Assembly (NCBI GenBank): GCA_038258425.1
Contig: JBBSPV010000001.1
Coordinates: forward strand, 62,001 to 126,000
Direction: 5' to 3'
From: DATLGB01 sp038258425
GTDB taxonomy: Bacteria; Actinomycetota; Thermoleophilia; Solirubrobacterales; Solirubrobacteraceae
DNA: 64,000 bases
In this document: piece after piece, positions 32,611-39,802 of the stretch
How the letters are laid out: each line of letters opens with the position of its first letter
Numbering within the stretch: the first letter of the stretch is position 1
Made by a program: the position numbers and the translations under genes
The notes under the pieces: generated by a model
Databases searched by the model: none
What the model saw: only the letters and a program-made list of their open reading frames with translations
Told to the model about the DNA's origin: nothing

Positions 32611-34116
32611 ATGTCGATCATCGAGCGGCCGGCCGGGACGGCGACGGGCGACGAGGCGTCGATCGCCGAGCTGCACGACATGTTCGCGAGGCAGCAGGAC
32701 GGATTCCGGCGCGATCCGTATCCGTCGCTCCAGACGCGACGGGAGCGCCTGCAGGCCCTGGCCGGCATGGTCGTCGCCCACCGCCGGCAGATCCGCGAGG
32801 CGCTGCGCGAGGACTTCGGCACGCACCCGGATCTGTTCAGCGACATCATCGAGATGCTCGGCATCGCCGGCCGCGCCGCGTACACGATCGACCGGCTCGA
32901 GGCCTGGATGCAGCCCGAGCCGCGCGACGTCGATCCCGCCTTCTACGGCACCGGGGAGGCCTACCTGCGTCCGCAGCCCAAGGGCGTCGTCGGCAACATC
33001 GCCCCGTGGAACTTCCCGTTCGACATCGGGCTCGGTCCACTCTGCGAGATCCTCGGCGCCGGCAACCGCGCCATCGTCAAGCCGTCGGACCTCACCCCGG
33101 CCTGCGGCGAGGCGCTGCGCGACATGGTCCGGACCACGTTCGACGGCGACACGGTGGACGTCGCCATCGGCGGCCTGGCCCTGGCCCAGCACTTCTCCAC
33201 CCTGCCGTGGGACCACCTGCTCTACACGGGCAGCCCGAACGTCGGCCGGGAGGTCGCCCGCGCGGCCGCCGAGCACCTCACGCCGATCACCCTGGAGCTC
33301 GGCGGCAAGTGCCCGGCCGTGCTCACCGCCGACGCCGTCGACGCCCGCAGCGTGGAGCAGATCATCGGCGTCAAGGCGATCAAGAACGGCCAGATGTGCA
33401 TCTCCGTCGACTACTGCCTCGTGCCCCGCGAGCGGATGGACGACTTCGTCCAGCTCGCGCGCGACCACGTGGCCGCGACGATGCCGGCCTACTCGGCCAC
33501 CGACGACTGCACCGGCATCATCTCCGAGCGGCACTTCGACCGGCTCGAGGGGCTGCGCGACGACGCGGCGGCGGCCGGCTCGGAGATCGTCCAGCTCGAC
33601 GAGCAGGGCGCGGCCGACCGGGCGAGCCGGCGGTTGCCGCTGGTGATGGTGCTCGACCCGTCCGACGACGCGGCCGTCATGCGCGAGGAGGTGTTCGGCC
33701 CGCTGCTGCCGGTCAAGCCGTACGACTCGCTCGACGAGGCGCTGGAGTTCGTCAACGAGGGCGAGCGGCCGCTGGGGCTCTACGCCTTCACCAACGACGA
33801 CGAGGCGGCCGAGCGCATCCAGCACGGCACGGTCTCCGGCGGCTACTGCCGCAACACCGCCGCGATCCAGGGCGCCCTGCCGTCGCTCGGCTTCGGCGGC
33901 ATCGGCAACAGCGGCATGGGCCGCCACCACGGGATCGAGGGCTTCCGCGAGTTCTCGAACCAGCGCGGCGTCTTCCTTCGCGGCGAGGGCGACAACATCG
34001 ACGTGCTCATGGCGCCCTACGGCGAGAAGGCGGCGGCGGTCGTCGCCGCCGCGCTCGGTGAGGGCGGCGACGCGGCGGGCGCCGGCGAGCCGGAAGGGCC
34101 GGTAGGGATGCCGTAG
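32611..34116 (+). CDS. Aldehyde dehydrogenase (coniferyl-aldehyde-dehydrogenase-like)
   Basis: A 501-residue NAD(P)-dependent aldehyde dehydrogenase. Asn134 in NIAPWNFPF, Glu229 in LELGGKCP and the catalytic Cys263 in GQMCIS are all present. The short N-terminal domain and the KGVVGNIAPWNFPFDIGLGPL wording place it near the class-3/coniferyl aldehyde dehydrogenase group, which acts on aromatic or medium-chain aldehydes. A strong GGAGGAG ribosome site precedes the ATG. The C-terminal 25 residues (AALGEGGDAAGAGEPEG) are a disordered extra. Confidence 0.88.
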   Translation: MSIIERPAGTATGDEASIAELHDMFARQQDGFRRDPYPSLQTRRERLQALAGMVVAHRRQIREALREDFGTHPDLFSDIIEMLGIAGRAAYTIDRLEAWMQPEPRDVDPAFYGTGEAYLRPQPKGVVGNIAPWNFPFDIGLGPLCEILGAGNRAIVKPSDLTPACGEALRDMVRTTFDGDTVDVAIGGLALAQHFSTLPWDHLLYTGSPNVGREVARAAAEHLTPITLELGGKCPAVLTADAVDARSVEQIIGVKAIKNGQMCISVDYCLVPRERMDDFVQLARDHVAATMPAYSATDDCTGIISERHFDRLEGLRDDAAAAGSEIVQLDEQGAADRASRRLPLVMVLDPSDDAAVMREEVFGPLLPVKPYDSLDEALEFVNEGERPLGLYAFTNDDEAAERIQHGTVSGGYCRNTAAIQGALPSLGFGGIGNSGMGRHHGIEGFREFSNQRGVFLRGEGDNIDVLMAPYGEKAAAVVAAALGEGGDAAGAGEPEGPVGMP

Positions 34117-34283
34117 GCCGTCGAGGCGGCGGGCGGCGGGACCAGGCGCGGTTGCGGCGGTCAGCCTGCGCCGGGGACCGCGAGCCGGGAGAGGACTCGC
34201 TCCTGACGTGGCCCGGCCGGCGGTTGCCGCGGGCGGGGCGACGGCGCAGAGGCTGCGCGAGGAGAACCGCCACGGGCGCAGAT

Positions 34284-34700
34284 TCACCGCTCGTCGATCG
34301 ACTCGAGCACGGGTTTGACGTCCACGATGGGCGTTCCGTCGAGCGCCTCGAGATCGCGTACGCGGACCCTTGTGCCGTCGATCGCGACGATCTGCACCCG
34401 GTGCAGCCCGATCGGATTTGGCCGATCCGGGGACCGAGTGCTGAAGACTCCGCGCAAGGGATTCGTCGGATCGCTTCGCGGATGCACCGACAGGACGTCG
34501 CGACGGGCGCGATCAAGCCAGGTCAGCACGACGATGTCGGCCCCGACCTCGAGGTCTCGGATCCCCTCGCCGACGTCGGTCTCGAACACCATCCAGGCGT
34601 CCGGCGATCCTTCGTCGCCCTGCTTGGGCGCGGAGTCGCGGTCGACGAGCGGAGACTCGACCCACCCGATCGGTTGCAGCGGGTACGAGGAGTCACTCAC
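34284..34700 (-). CDS. TrmO/TsaA-type tRNA methyltransferase family protein
   Basis: A 138-residue SAM-binding beta-barrel protein of the TrmO (YaeB/VirR) family. Members methylate N6 of threonylcarbamoyladenosine at tRNA position 37. Typical motifs are LQPIGWVESPL at the start, DIVVLTWLDRARR, GVFSTRSPDRPNPIGLHRV (the SAM-site signature) and LDGTPIVDVKPVL at the end. It lacks the C-terminal lobe of E. coli TrmO, so some relatives may have other methyl acceptors. GTG start. Codon use is visibly less GC-biased than neighbours, as is the VOC gene upstream. The 167 bases between it and the aldehyde dehydrogenase hold nothing recognisable. Confidence 0.85.
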   Translation of the reverse strand: MSDSSYPLQPIGWVESPLVDRDSAPKQGDEGSPDAWMVFETDVGEGIRDLEVGADIVVLTWLDRARRDVLSVHPRSDPTNPLRGVFSTRSPDRPNPIGLHRVQIVAIDGTRVRVRDLEALDGTPIVDVKPVLESIDER

Positions 34701-34717
34701 GTGGAGGCAGCACCATC

Positions 34718-35122
34718 TCAGTGATCGGCGAGGCGTGCCTCGGGGAGGCGGGGCTCGAACAGCTCGACGGGGTTGCCGGACGGGTCCTCGATCAAGATCT
34801 GCTTACCACCGACACCGTCGACGATGTCGTTGCGGAAGCGGACTCCGTCCTCGCGCAGCGCCTCGACCCTGCCGGCGAGGTCGGTCACCTCCAGCGAGAA
34901 CCGGTTCCATCCACCAGGCTCGGGCCTCGTGCCATCCGGCATCGGCTGACCGCCACCGCCTTGCCCACTCGGCGCACTGAGCACGAGACGGAGGTCGCCC
35001 CGGGACAGCATGGCGAAGGTGGGAGCGGGATGCATGACCTCGTGGAAGTCCAGCTGCCGACAGTAGAACGCGATCGCAGCGTCGACATCGTCGACGATGT
35101 ACCGGACGCTCACGCTGGCCAT
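34718..35122 (-). CDS. VOC-family (glyoxalase/bleomycin-resistance-like) protein
   Basis: A 134-residue vicinal-oxygen-chelate protein of two beta-alpha-beta-beta-beta units: VSVRYIVDDVDAAIAFYCRQLDF, then NRFSLEVTDLAGRVEALREDGVRF, ending IEDPSGNPVELFEPR with the metal-ligand Glu. Roles range from isomerase to drug binding. A strong AAGGAGG site lies 6 bases before the ATG and a TACAGT -10 box about 30 bases upstream, so unlike most genes here it has a conventional leader. It probably forms a unit with trmO, 17 bases downstream. Confidence 0.8.
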   Translation of the reverse strand: MASVSVRYIVDDVDAAIAFYCRQLDFHEVMHPAPTFAMLSRGDLRLVLSAPSGQGGGGQPMPDGTRPEPGGWNRFSLEVTDLAGRVEALREDGVRFRNDIVDGVGGKQILIEDPSGNPVELFEPRLPEARLADH

Positions 35123-35183
35123 TCGAGTCCTCCTTGATCCCGCTCGTCCGAACTGTACCTCGGGCGGACGGTCGCGCGGTGCG

Positions 35184-36767
35184 TCAGGCGGCTGCTGCCC
35201 GGACGAACTCCGCCGCGCGCTCGCCGATCATGATGGCCGGCGCGTTGGTGTTTCCCGTGACGAGCGTCGGCATGATCGAGGTATCGGCGACGCGGACGTT
35301 GTCGAGGCCATGGACCCGCAGCCGGGGGTCAACCACCGGTCCCATCATGCAACTGCCCGACGGGTGGTAGAAGGAGAAGGCGACGGCGCTGATGTACTCG
35401 TCGATCGCCGCGTCGGTGTCCGAGCGGGGCGCCAGCCCCGCCGCGGCCGCGTCGTCGAGGTTTATCTCCAGCTGCCCGGCGATCGCGGTCTGGCGGGCGA
35501 TGTCCATGGCGATCCGGACGCCGTGGCGCAGGCGGACGCGGTCGTCGTCATCGCTCAGGTAACCATGAGTGATGCGAGGCTTCGCGTACGGCGTCGAGTG
35601 GCGCAGCCGGACGGACCCACGACTGGCCGGCCGCGCGACGTACGGACCCCAGGCGATACCGTGGTCGAGCGGCGCCGCCAGCCCTTCGTCGCGCACGATC
35701 CCGAGCGCGGCGTGCAGCTGGATGTCGGGCACCGTCACGTCTTCGCTCGAGCGAACGAAGCCGCCAACCTCGCACCAGGCCATCGGGCCCGTGCCCTCGT
35801 CGCGCAGCTGTTGCTCCTCCACGCTGGTGTCGGATCCCAGCAGAGGCGGCGTCGAGCTGGTGAAGCTCAAGAAGCACCCGGCGTGGTCCTGCAGATTGCG
35901 CCCAACGTCGGGCAGGTCGTGGACGCAGGCGATGCCGGCCGCCGTGAGCTCGTCGGCCGGCCCAACGCCGGACTGCAGGAGGAGGTGCGGGGACATGTAG
36001 GCGCCGGCCGAGACGATCAGCTCGCCGTCGATGCCGATCTCGCGCGTCGCGCCGACGTGGTCGACGAGCAGGCCGGCGGCGCGATCGCCGTCGAAGCGGA
36101 TCCGCAGCGCCAGCGTGCTGCTGAGCACCGTCAGGTTGGGCCGCCCGACGGCCGGCTCGAGGAAGGCGACCGCGCTGGAGCAGCGCAGACCACGGCGCTG
36201 CGTGACCTGGTAGCGCCCGATCCCCTCCTGTTCGGCGCCGTTGAAGTCCGCGTTGGGCCGGTGGCCCGCGTCCTGCGCGGCCTGCACCCACGCGTCGAGC
36301 AGCGGATGCACGGACGGCGGGTCGCTGACCGTCAGCGGGCCGCCCGTGGCGTGGTAGTCGTCCTCGAAGCGCTGGTTGTCCTCCGAGCGCCTGAAGTACG
36401 GCAGGACGTCCTCGTAGGCCCAGCCGTCGTTGCCGAGCGCCGCCCAGGTGTCGTAGTCGTGCCGGTGCCCGCGGACGTAGAGCATCGTGTTCATGGAGCT
36501 CGTGCCCCCGACCGCGCGTCCCCGGGGCAGATAGGCACGCCGGCCGCCCAGGGCCGGCTCGGGCTCCGTCGCGAAGTCCCAGTCGAAGGTCGTCTTGAGC
36601 TGCTGGGAGAACAGGGCGGGGATCTCGAACAGCCGCCCCACCGCCGGGGGACCCGCCTCGATCACGGCGACGCTGACCGACGGATCCTCCGAGAGCCGGC
36701 CGCCGATCGCGCACCCGGCGGAGCCTGCGCCGACGACGACGTAGTCGTAGCTCTCAGCCGCGGCCAC
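35184..36767 (-). CDS. GMC oxidoreductase (choline-dehydrogenase-like)
   Basis: A 527-residue FAD-dependent GMC enzyme. The FAD dinucleotide fold is YDYVVVGAGSAGCAIGGRLSE (GAGSAG at about 13-18). GMC signature 1 is visible as PRGRAVGGTSSMNTMLYVRGH and signature 2 as IVSAGAYMSPHLLLQSGVG. The catalytic His is in FSFYHPSGSCMMG and the second catalytic residue in TGNTNAPAIMIGE. It oxidises a primary or secondary alcohol. The GTG at 36767, one base after the tatA stop, is preferred to a GTG at 36833 that would overlap tatA by 65 bases. Last gene of a seven-gene operon. Confidence 0.85.
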   Translation of the reverse strand: MAAAESYDYVVVGAGSAGCAIGGRLSEDPSVSVAVIEAGPPAVGRLFEIPALFSQQLKTTFDWDFATEPEPALGGRRAYLPRGRAVGGTSSMNTMLYVRGHRHDYDTWAALGNDGWAYEDVLPYFRRSEDNQRFEDDYHATGGPLTVSDPPSVHPLLDAWVQAAQDAGHRPNADFNGAEQEGIGRYQVTQRRGLRCSSAVAFLEPAVGRPNLTVLSSTLALRIRFDGDRAAGLLVDHVGATREIGIDGELIVSAGAYMSPHLLLQSGVGPADELTAAGIACVHDLPDVGRNLQDHAGCFLSFTSSTPPLLGSDTSVEEQQLRDEGTGPMAWCEVGGFVRSSEDVTVPDIQLHAALGIVRDEGLAAPLDHGIAWGPYVARPASRGSVRLRHSTPYAKPRITHGYLSDDDDRVRLRHGVRIAMDIARQTAIAGQLEINLDDAAAAGLAPRSDTDAAIDEYISAVAFSFYHPSGSCMMGPVVDPRLRVHGLDNVRVADTSIMPTLVTGNTNAPAIMIGERAAEFVRAAAA

Positions 36768-36768
36768 G

Positions 36769-36966
36769 TCAGCGCTCGCCTCGAGCGGACGGTAGCTCGT
36801 CAGCCGCGGTGGGCCGTTCTCGCCGGTCGTCACCGGTAAGGCCGTGCTTGAGCTCGCGAAGGCCGCGGCCGAGCGACCGACCGGCTTCCGGCAGCCGTTT
36901 CGGCCCGAGGACGACGAGGGCGATGATGAGCACGATCAGGATCTCGGGGGGTCCGAGGTTCGGCAT
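36769..36966 (-). CDS. tatA: TatA-family twin-arginine translocase subunit
   Basis: A 65-residue TatA/TatE protein. A single N-terminal membrane helix (EILIVLIIALVVLG) is followed by the hinge GPKRLPE and an amphipathic helix (AGRSLGRGLRELKHGL), then a short polar tail. TatA forms the pore of the Tat system that exports folded proteins. Its place inside a catabolic operon, separate from tatC, is unusual. The importer binding protein at 56319-57923 carries a twin-arginine signal, so local demand for Tat export is a plausible reason. Confidence 0.88.
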   Translation of the reverse strand: MPNLGPPEILIVLIIALVVLGPKRLPEAGRSLGRGLRELKHGLTGDDRRERPTAADELPSARGER

Positions 36967-36979
36967 GTCGGTGACGCTC

Positions 36980-37417
36980 CTACGGTCGTGGAGTTGGGTC
37001 CTGGATGATCTCGACGGCGTTGCCGTCCGGATCGCGCATGTAGACCCAGACGACGCCGAACTCGTCCTCGTTCGGGTCCGACAGGAACCTGATGTCGTCG
37101 GCGCGCAGCCCCTCGTGGGCGTCGCGAACGTCGTCGACCGCGAAGCACAGGTGCGCGGCGCCGACGCGGGAGTTGTGTGCGGACCGGCCGGCCTCGTGGT
37201 GGACGTAGCGGATCAGCTCGAGCATCGGGCCGCCGAGCGGATGCCGCAGCCACCGGATCTGCATGTCCGCGCGCTCCGTGTCGGCACCCGCGTCGACCAC
37301 CGGGCCGGCCGACACGTAGTCCTTGTGCGGCTCGAAGCCGAAGCGGCCGTAGAACGCCGTCGAGCGATCGACGTCGCCCACGGTGAACGAGACGTGGTCG
37401 AGGCGCGTGACGTGCAT
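36980..37417 (-). CDS. VOC-family glyoxalase/dioxygenase-like protein
   Basis: A 145-residue VOC protein. HVTRLDHVSFTVGDVDRSTAFYGRFGFEP gives the first module with its His ligand. The second module starts AAHLCFAVDDVRDAHEGL and ends YMRDPDGNAVEIIQDP, with the Glu ligand. The metal set (His8, His in GAAHLCF, Glu near 137) is complete, so epimerase, isomerase or lyase activity on a small oxygenated molecule is plausible. It lies 13 bases before tatA and 10 bases after the SDR. Confidence 0.8.
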   Translation of the reverse strand: MHVTRLDHVSFTVGDVDRSTAFYGRFGFEPHKDYVSAGPVVDAGADTERADMQIRWLRHPLGGPMLELIRYVHHEAGRSAHNSRVGAAHLCFAVDDVRDAHEGLRADDIRFLSDPNEDEFGVVWVYMRDPDGNAVEIIQDPTPRP

Positions 37418-37427
37418 AGGGGTCTCC

Positions 37428-38216
37428 TCAGACGATGGACGGCTGCTCGGCGGGCCACGGCCGCGGCAGCATCGCGCGCTGGCCGCCGTCGACGCGGACG
37501 ACGGAGCCCGTGACGAAGCCGTTGGCGGGATGCGTCAGCCACGCGGCCGCGAGGGCGATGTCGTCCGGCTCGCCGACGGCGTGCAGCGGGTTCATCACGA
37601 GCCCCTCGCCCTCGAGGTGCTCCAGCTCCTCGTACGACATCGGCGTCCGCACCCATCCCGGGGCGATGGCGTTGACGGTGATGTGGTCCCCGGCGAGCTC
37701 GACCGCAAGCGCCCGCGTGAGCCCGTTGACCGCGGCCTTGGAAGTGTCGTAGTCGACCGCGCCGGTCTGCGACGCCTCGCCGTTCATGGACGAGATGAAC
37801 ACCATGCGACCGCCGCGGGCACCGGCGCGCATCGCGGCACCCGCCCGCTGCCCGCAGTGCAGCGTGGCGCGGACGTTGACGCGCATCGTCCGGTCGTACT
37901 GCTCCAGCGGCAGCTCCAGCGCGCCGCTCCCGCCCTGATAGACGCCGTGCGAGCAGACCAGGACGTCGAGGCGCCCGAAGTCGTCCTGCAGGCCGTCGAA
38001 GAGCGCGTCGACGGCCACGGGCTCAGCGACGTCGCACGTCCGATCGACGACGCTGCCGGCAGACGGCGCCGTGGCGACGGTCTCGGCGAGATCCGCGGCG
38101 GTCCGCGCGACGGCGACGACGCGCGCGCCCTCCGCGGCCAGCCGGTGCGCGATCGCCCGGCCCATGCCCCGACCGCCGCCCGTGACGACGGCGACCTGCC
38201 CGGCGCGCTCGCTCAC
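37428..38216 (-). CDS. Short-chain dehydrogenase/reductase in the oxidoreductase operon
   Basis: A 262-residue classical SDR. The cofactor motif is VVTGGGRGMGRAIA (10-23), and the catalytic triad is ISSMNG with Tyr and Lys in VDYDTSKAAV. VNAIAPGWVRTPMSY and FVTGSVVRVDGGQ complete the family pattern. The Arg-rich cofactor strand (VVAVARTAADL) suggests NADP. The GTG at 38216 overlaps the upstream GMC stop (GTGA), which marks tight coupling. It probably reduces or oxidises a carbonyl produced by the flavoenzymes in the same operon. Confidence 0.88.
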   Translation of the reverse strand: MSERAGQVAVVTGGGRGMGRAIAHRLAAEGARVVAVARTAADLAETVATAPSAGSVVDRTCDVAEPVAVDALFDGLQDDFGRLDVLVCSHGVYQGGSGALELPLEQYDRTMRVNVRATLHCGQRAGAAMRAGARGGRMVFISSMNGEASQTGAVDYDTSKAAVNGLTRALAVELAGDHITVNAIAPGWVRTPMSYEELEHLEGEGLVMNPLHAVGEPDDIALAAAWLTHPANGFVTGSVVRVDGGQRAMLPRPWPAEQPSIV

Positions 38217-39802
38217 GCGGCTCCGGCCCGAGCGAGTCGGGACTCCACGAGGCCGCCCTCCTGGGCGACGCGCAGGGCGGTGGCGGCGATGGTCAGCGCC
38301 GGGTTGGCGGCCGCCGACGAGGGGAACACGGACGCATCGACGATCCACAGGTTCTCGACGTCGTGGCTGCGGCACTTGGAGTCCACGACGCTCGCCGCCG
38401 GGTCCGTGCCCATGCGGGCCGTACCGCACTGGTGCGAGGTCGCCTCGACGCCGAGCTGCTGCCTGAAGATGAACGGGTAGCCCGCCCGTCGCAGGGCGCG
38501 GCTCATGCGGCGCACGAGCTCGCGGTGCGACTCGAGGTTCGTCGGTCGCCAGTGCAGGTGGATCCGCCCGGCCGGGTCGAGCACCACGCGGTTCTCCGGC
38601 AACGGCAGGTCCTCCGTCTCCAGGAAGAAGTCGACGGTCCGGGCGGTGATCCAGGAGAGCAGGCCGAGCGGCACCCAGCGGCGCGCCGCGTGGATCGTCT
38701 CTCCGTAGAGCTTGCCGAGCCCCTGGACGTTGCCGAGCGGATACGGCGTCCCCGGACCCGCGAAGTACCAGTCGTTGAGCCCAAGCGTCTTCTGGTACTG
38801 CATGTGGTGCGCCCGCCCCGGCCGGGCCCCGACGACGAACGAGGAGACATGCGCCATGTAGTTGCGGCCGACCTGGTCGGACGAGTTCGCGACGCCGCCC
38901 GGCAGCCGCTCGGTGCGCGAGCGCAGCAGCAGCGCGGCCGTCTGCACCGCCCCGGCTGCGAGCACGTAGCGACCCGCGGTCACCCGCAGCGGCTGATCGT
39001 CACGGCGTACGTCGAGCCCGGTGACCTCGCCGCCGTCGATGTCCGTGAGCACCCGGTCGACGGTGGCGCGCGTGAGCAGCTTGACGTCCGGCGAGCGCAG
39101 AGCCGGGCGCATCGCCGCGATGTCCGCGTCGGCCTTGGCGTCGACGAGGCAGACGTAGGAGTCGCACGTCTTGCACAGCACGCAGCGCCCGCCGACGCGC
39201 CAGTCCACCGCCTGCGGCAGCGGGAACGGCTTGAGGCCCTGGCGGGCGAAGCGCTTGGCGACCTTCGCGATCGGCGCCTCGTGCGGCAGGGGCGGGAACG
39301 GGAAGTCCCCCGAGCGCGGCGGCTCCGTCGGGTCCCCCTCGCCGCCGTGCACCCAGTACAGCGCCTCGGCCTGTGCGTACCAGGGCTCCATCTCGGCGTA
39401 GGTGACCGGCCACGCGGGTGAAACCCCGTCGTGCAGCGCCAGCTCGCCGAAGTCCGCCTCGCGCAGGCGCGGCATCGTCGCGCCGTAGAACTTGCTCGAC
39501 CCGCCGACGTAGTGGTAGTTGCCCGGGACGAAGTCCTTGCCGTCGTCGCCTTCGACCCACGGCGCCGAGTTCTTGTAGCGCCCTTCCACGTGGACGGCGC
39601 GCGGCGACCAGTTCTCGCGCTCGCGCGGCAGGAAGTCGCCCTGCTCGATGACGATCACCTTGGCACCCGAATCACGCAGCGCCCAGGCGAGCGTCGCGCC
39701 GCCGATGCCGGCCCCGACGATCGCGACGTCGCAGGCGATGTCGCCCGTGTGCTCGGCCGGCACGACGGCGGGGGCGCCCGGCTCGAAGACGGCGTCAGAC
39801 AC
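38213..39802 (-). CDS. GMC-type flavoprotein oxidoreductase, gluconate-dehydrogenase-like
   Basis: A 529-residue FAD enzyme. The FAD motif is CDVAIVGAGIGGATLAWALR, and GNYHYVGGSSKFYGATMPR is the GMC substrate-loop signature. RCVLCKTCDSYVCLVDAKADAD shows the cysteine-rich segment found in the gluconate 2-dehydrogenase/sugar-oxidase group. The C-terminus has CGTARMGTDP and VDASVFPSSAAANPALTIAATALR, in which an Asn replaces the second catalytic His, as often seen. Substrates in this group are sugars, polyols and sugar acids. GTG start, 8-base overlap with the Fe-S flavoenzyme gene. Confidence 0.85.
   Translation of the reverse strand: MSDAVFEPGAPAVVPAEHTGDIACDVAIVGAGIGGATLAWALRDSGAKVIVIEQGDFLPRERENWSPRAVHVEGRYKNSAPWVEGDDGKDFVPGNYHYVGGSSKFYGATMPRLREADFGELALHDGVSPAWPVTYAEMEPWYAQAEALYWVHGGEGDPTEPPRSGDFPFPPLPHEAPIAKVAKRFARQGLKPFPLPQAVDWRVGGRCVLCKTCDSYVCLVDAKADADIAAMRPALRSPDVKLLTRATVDRVLTDIDGGEVTGLDVRRDDQPLRVTAGRYVLAAGAVQTAALLLRSRTERLPGGVANSSDQVGRNYMAHVSSFVVGARPGRAHHMQYQKTLGLNDWYFAGPGTPYPLGNVQGLGKLYGETIHAARRWVPLGLLSWITARTVDFFLETEDLPLPENRVVLDPAGRIHLHWRPTNLESHRELVRRMSRALRRAGYPFIFRQQLGVEATSHQCGTARMGTDPAASVVDSKCRSHDVENLWIVDASVFPSSAAANPALTIAATALRVAQEGGLVESRLARAGAA

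Noticed and set aside
34117..34283. A gene or RNA in the 167-base gap after the aldehyde dehydrogenase
   Set aside because: No convincing reading frame with family features, promoter or hairpin could be supported.
36768..36833. Upstream GTG start for the GMC gene at 36833
   Set aside because: It would overlap tatA by 65 bases and add 22 residues before the conserved FAD strand; the GTG at 36767 fits family length and coupling.
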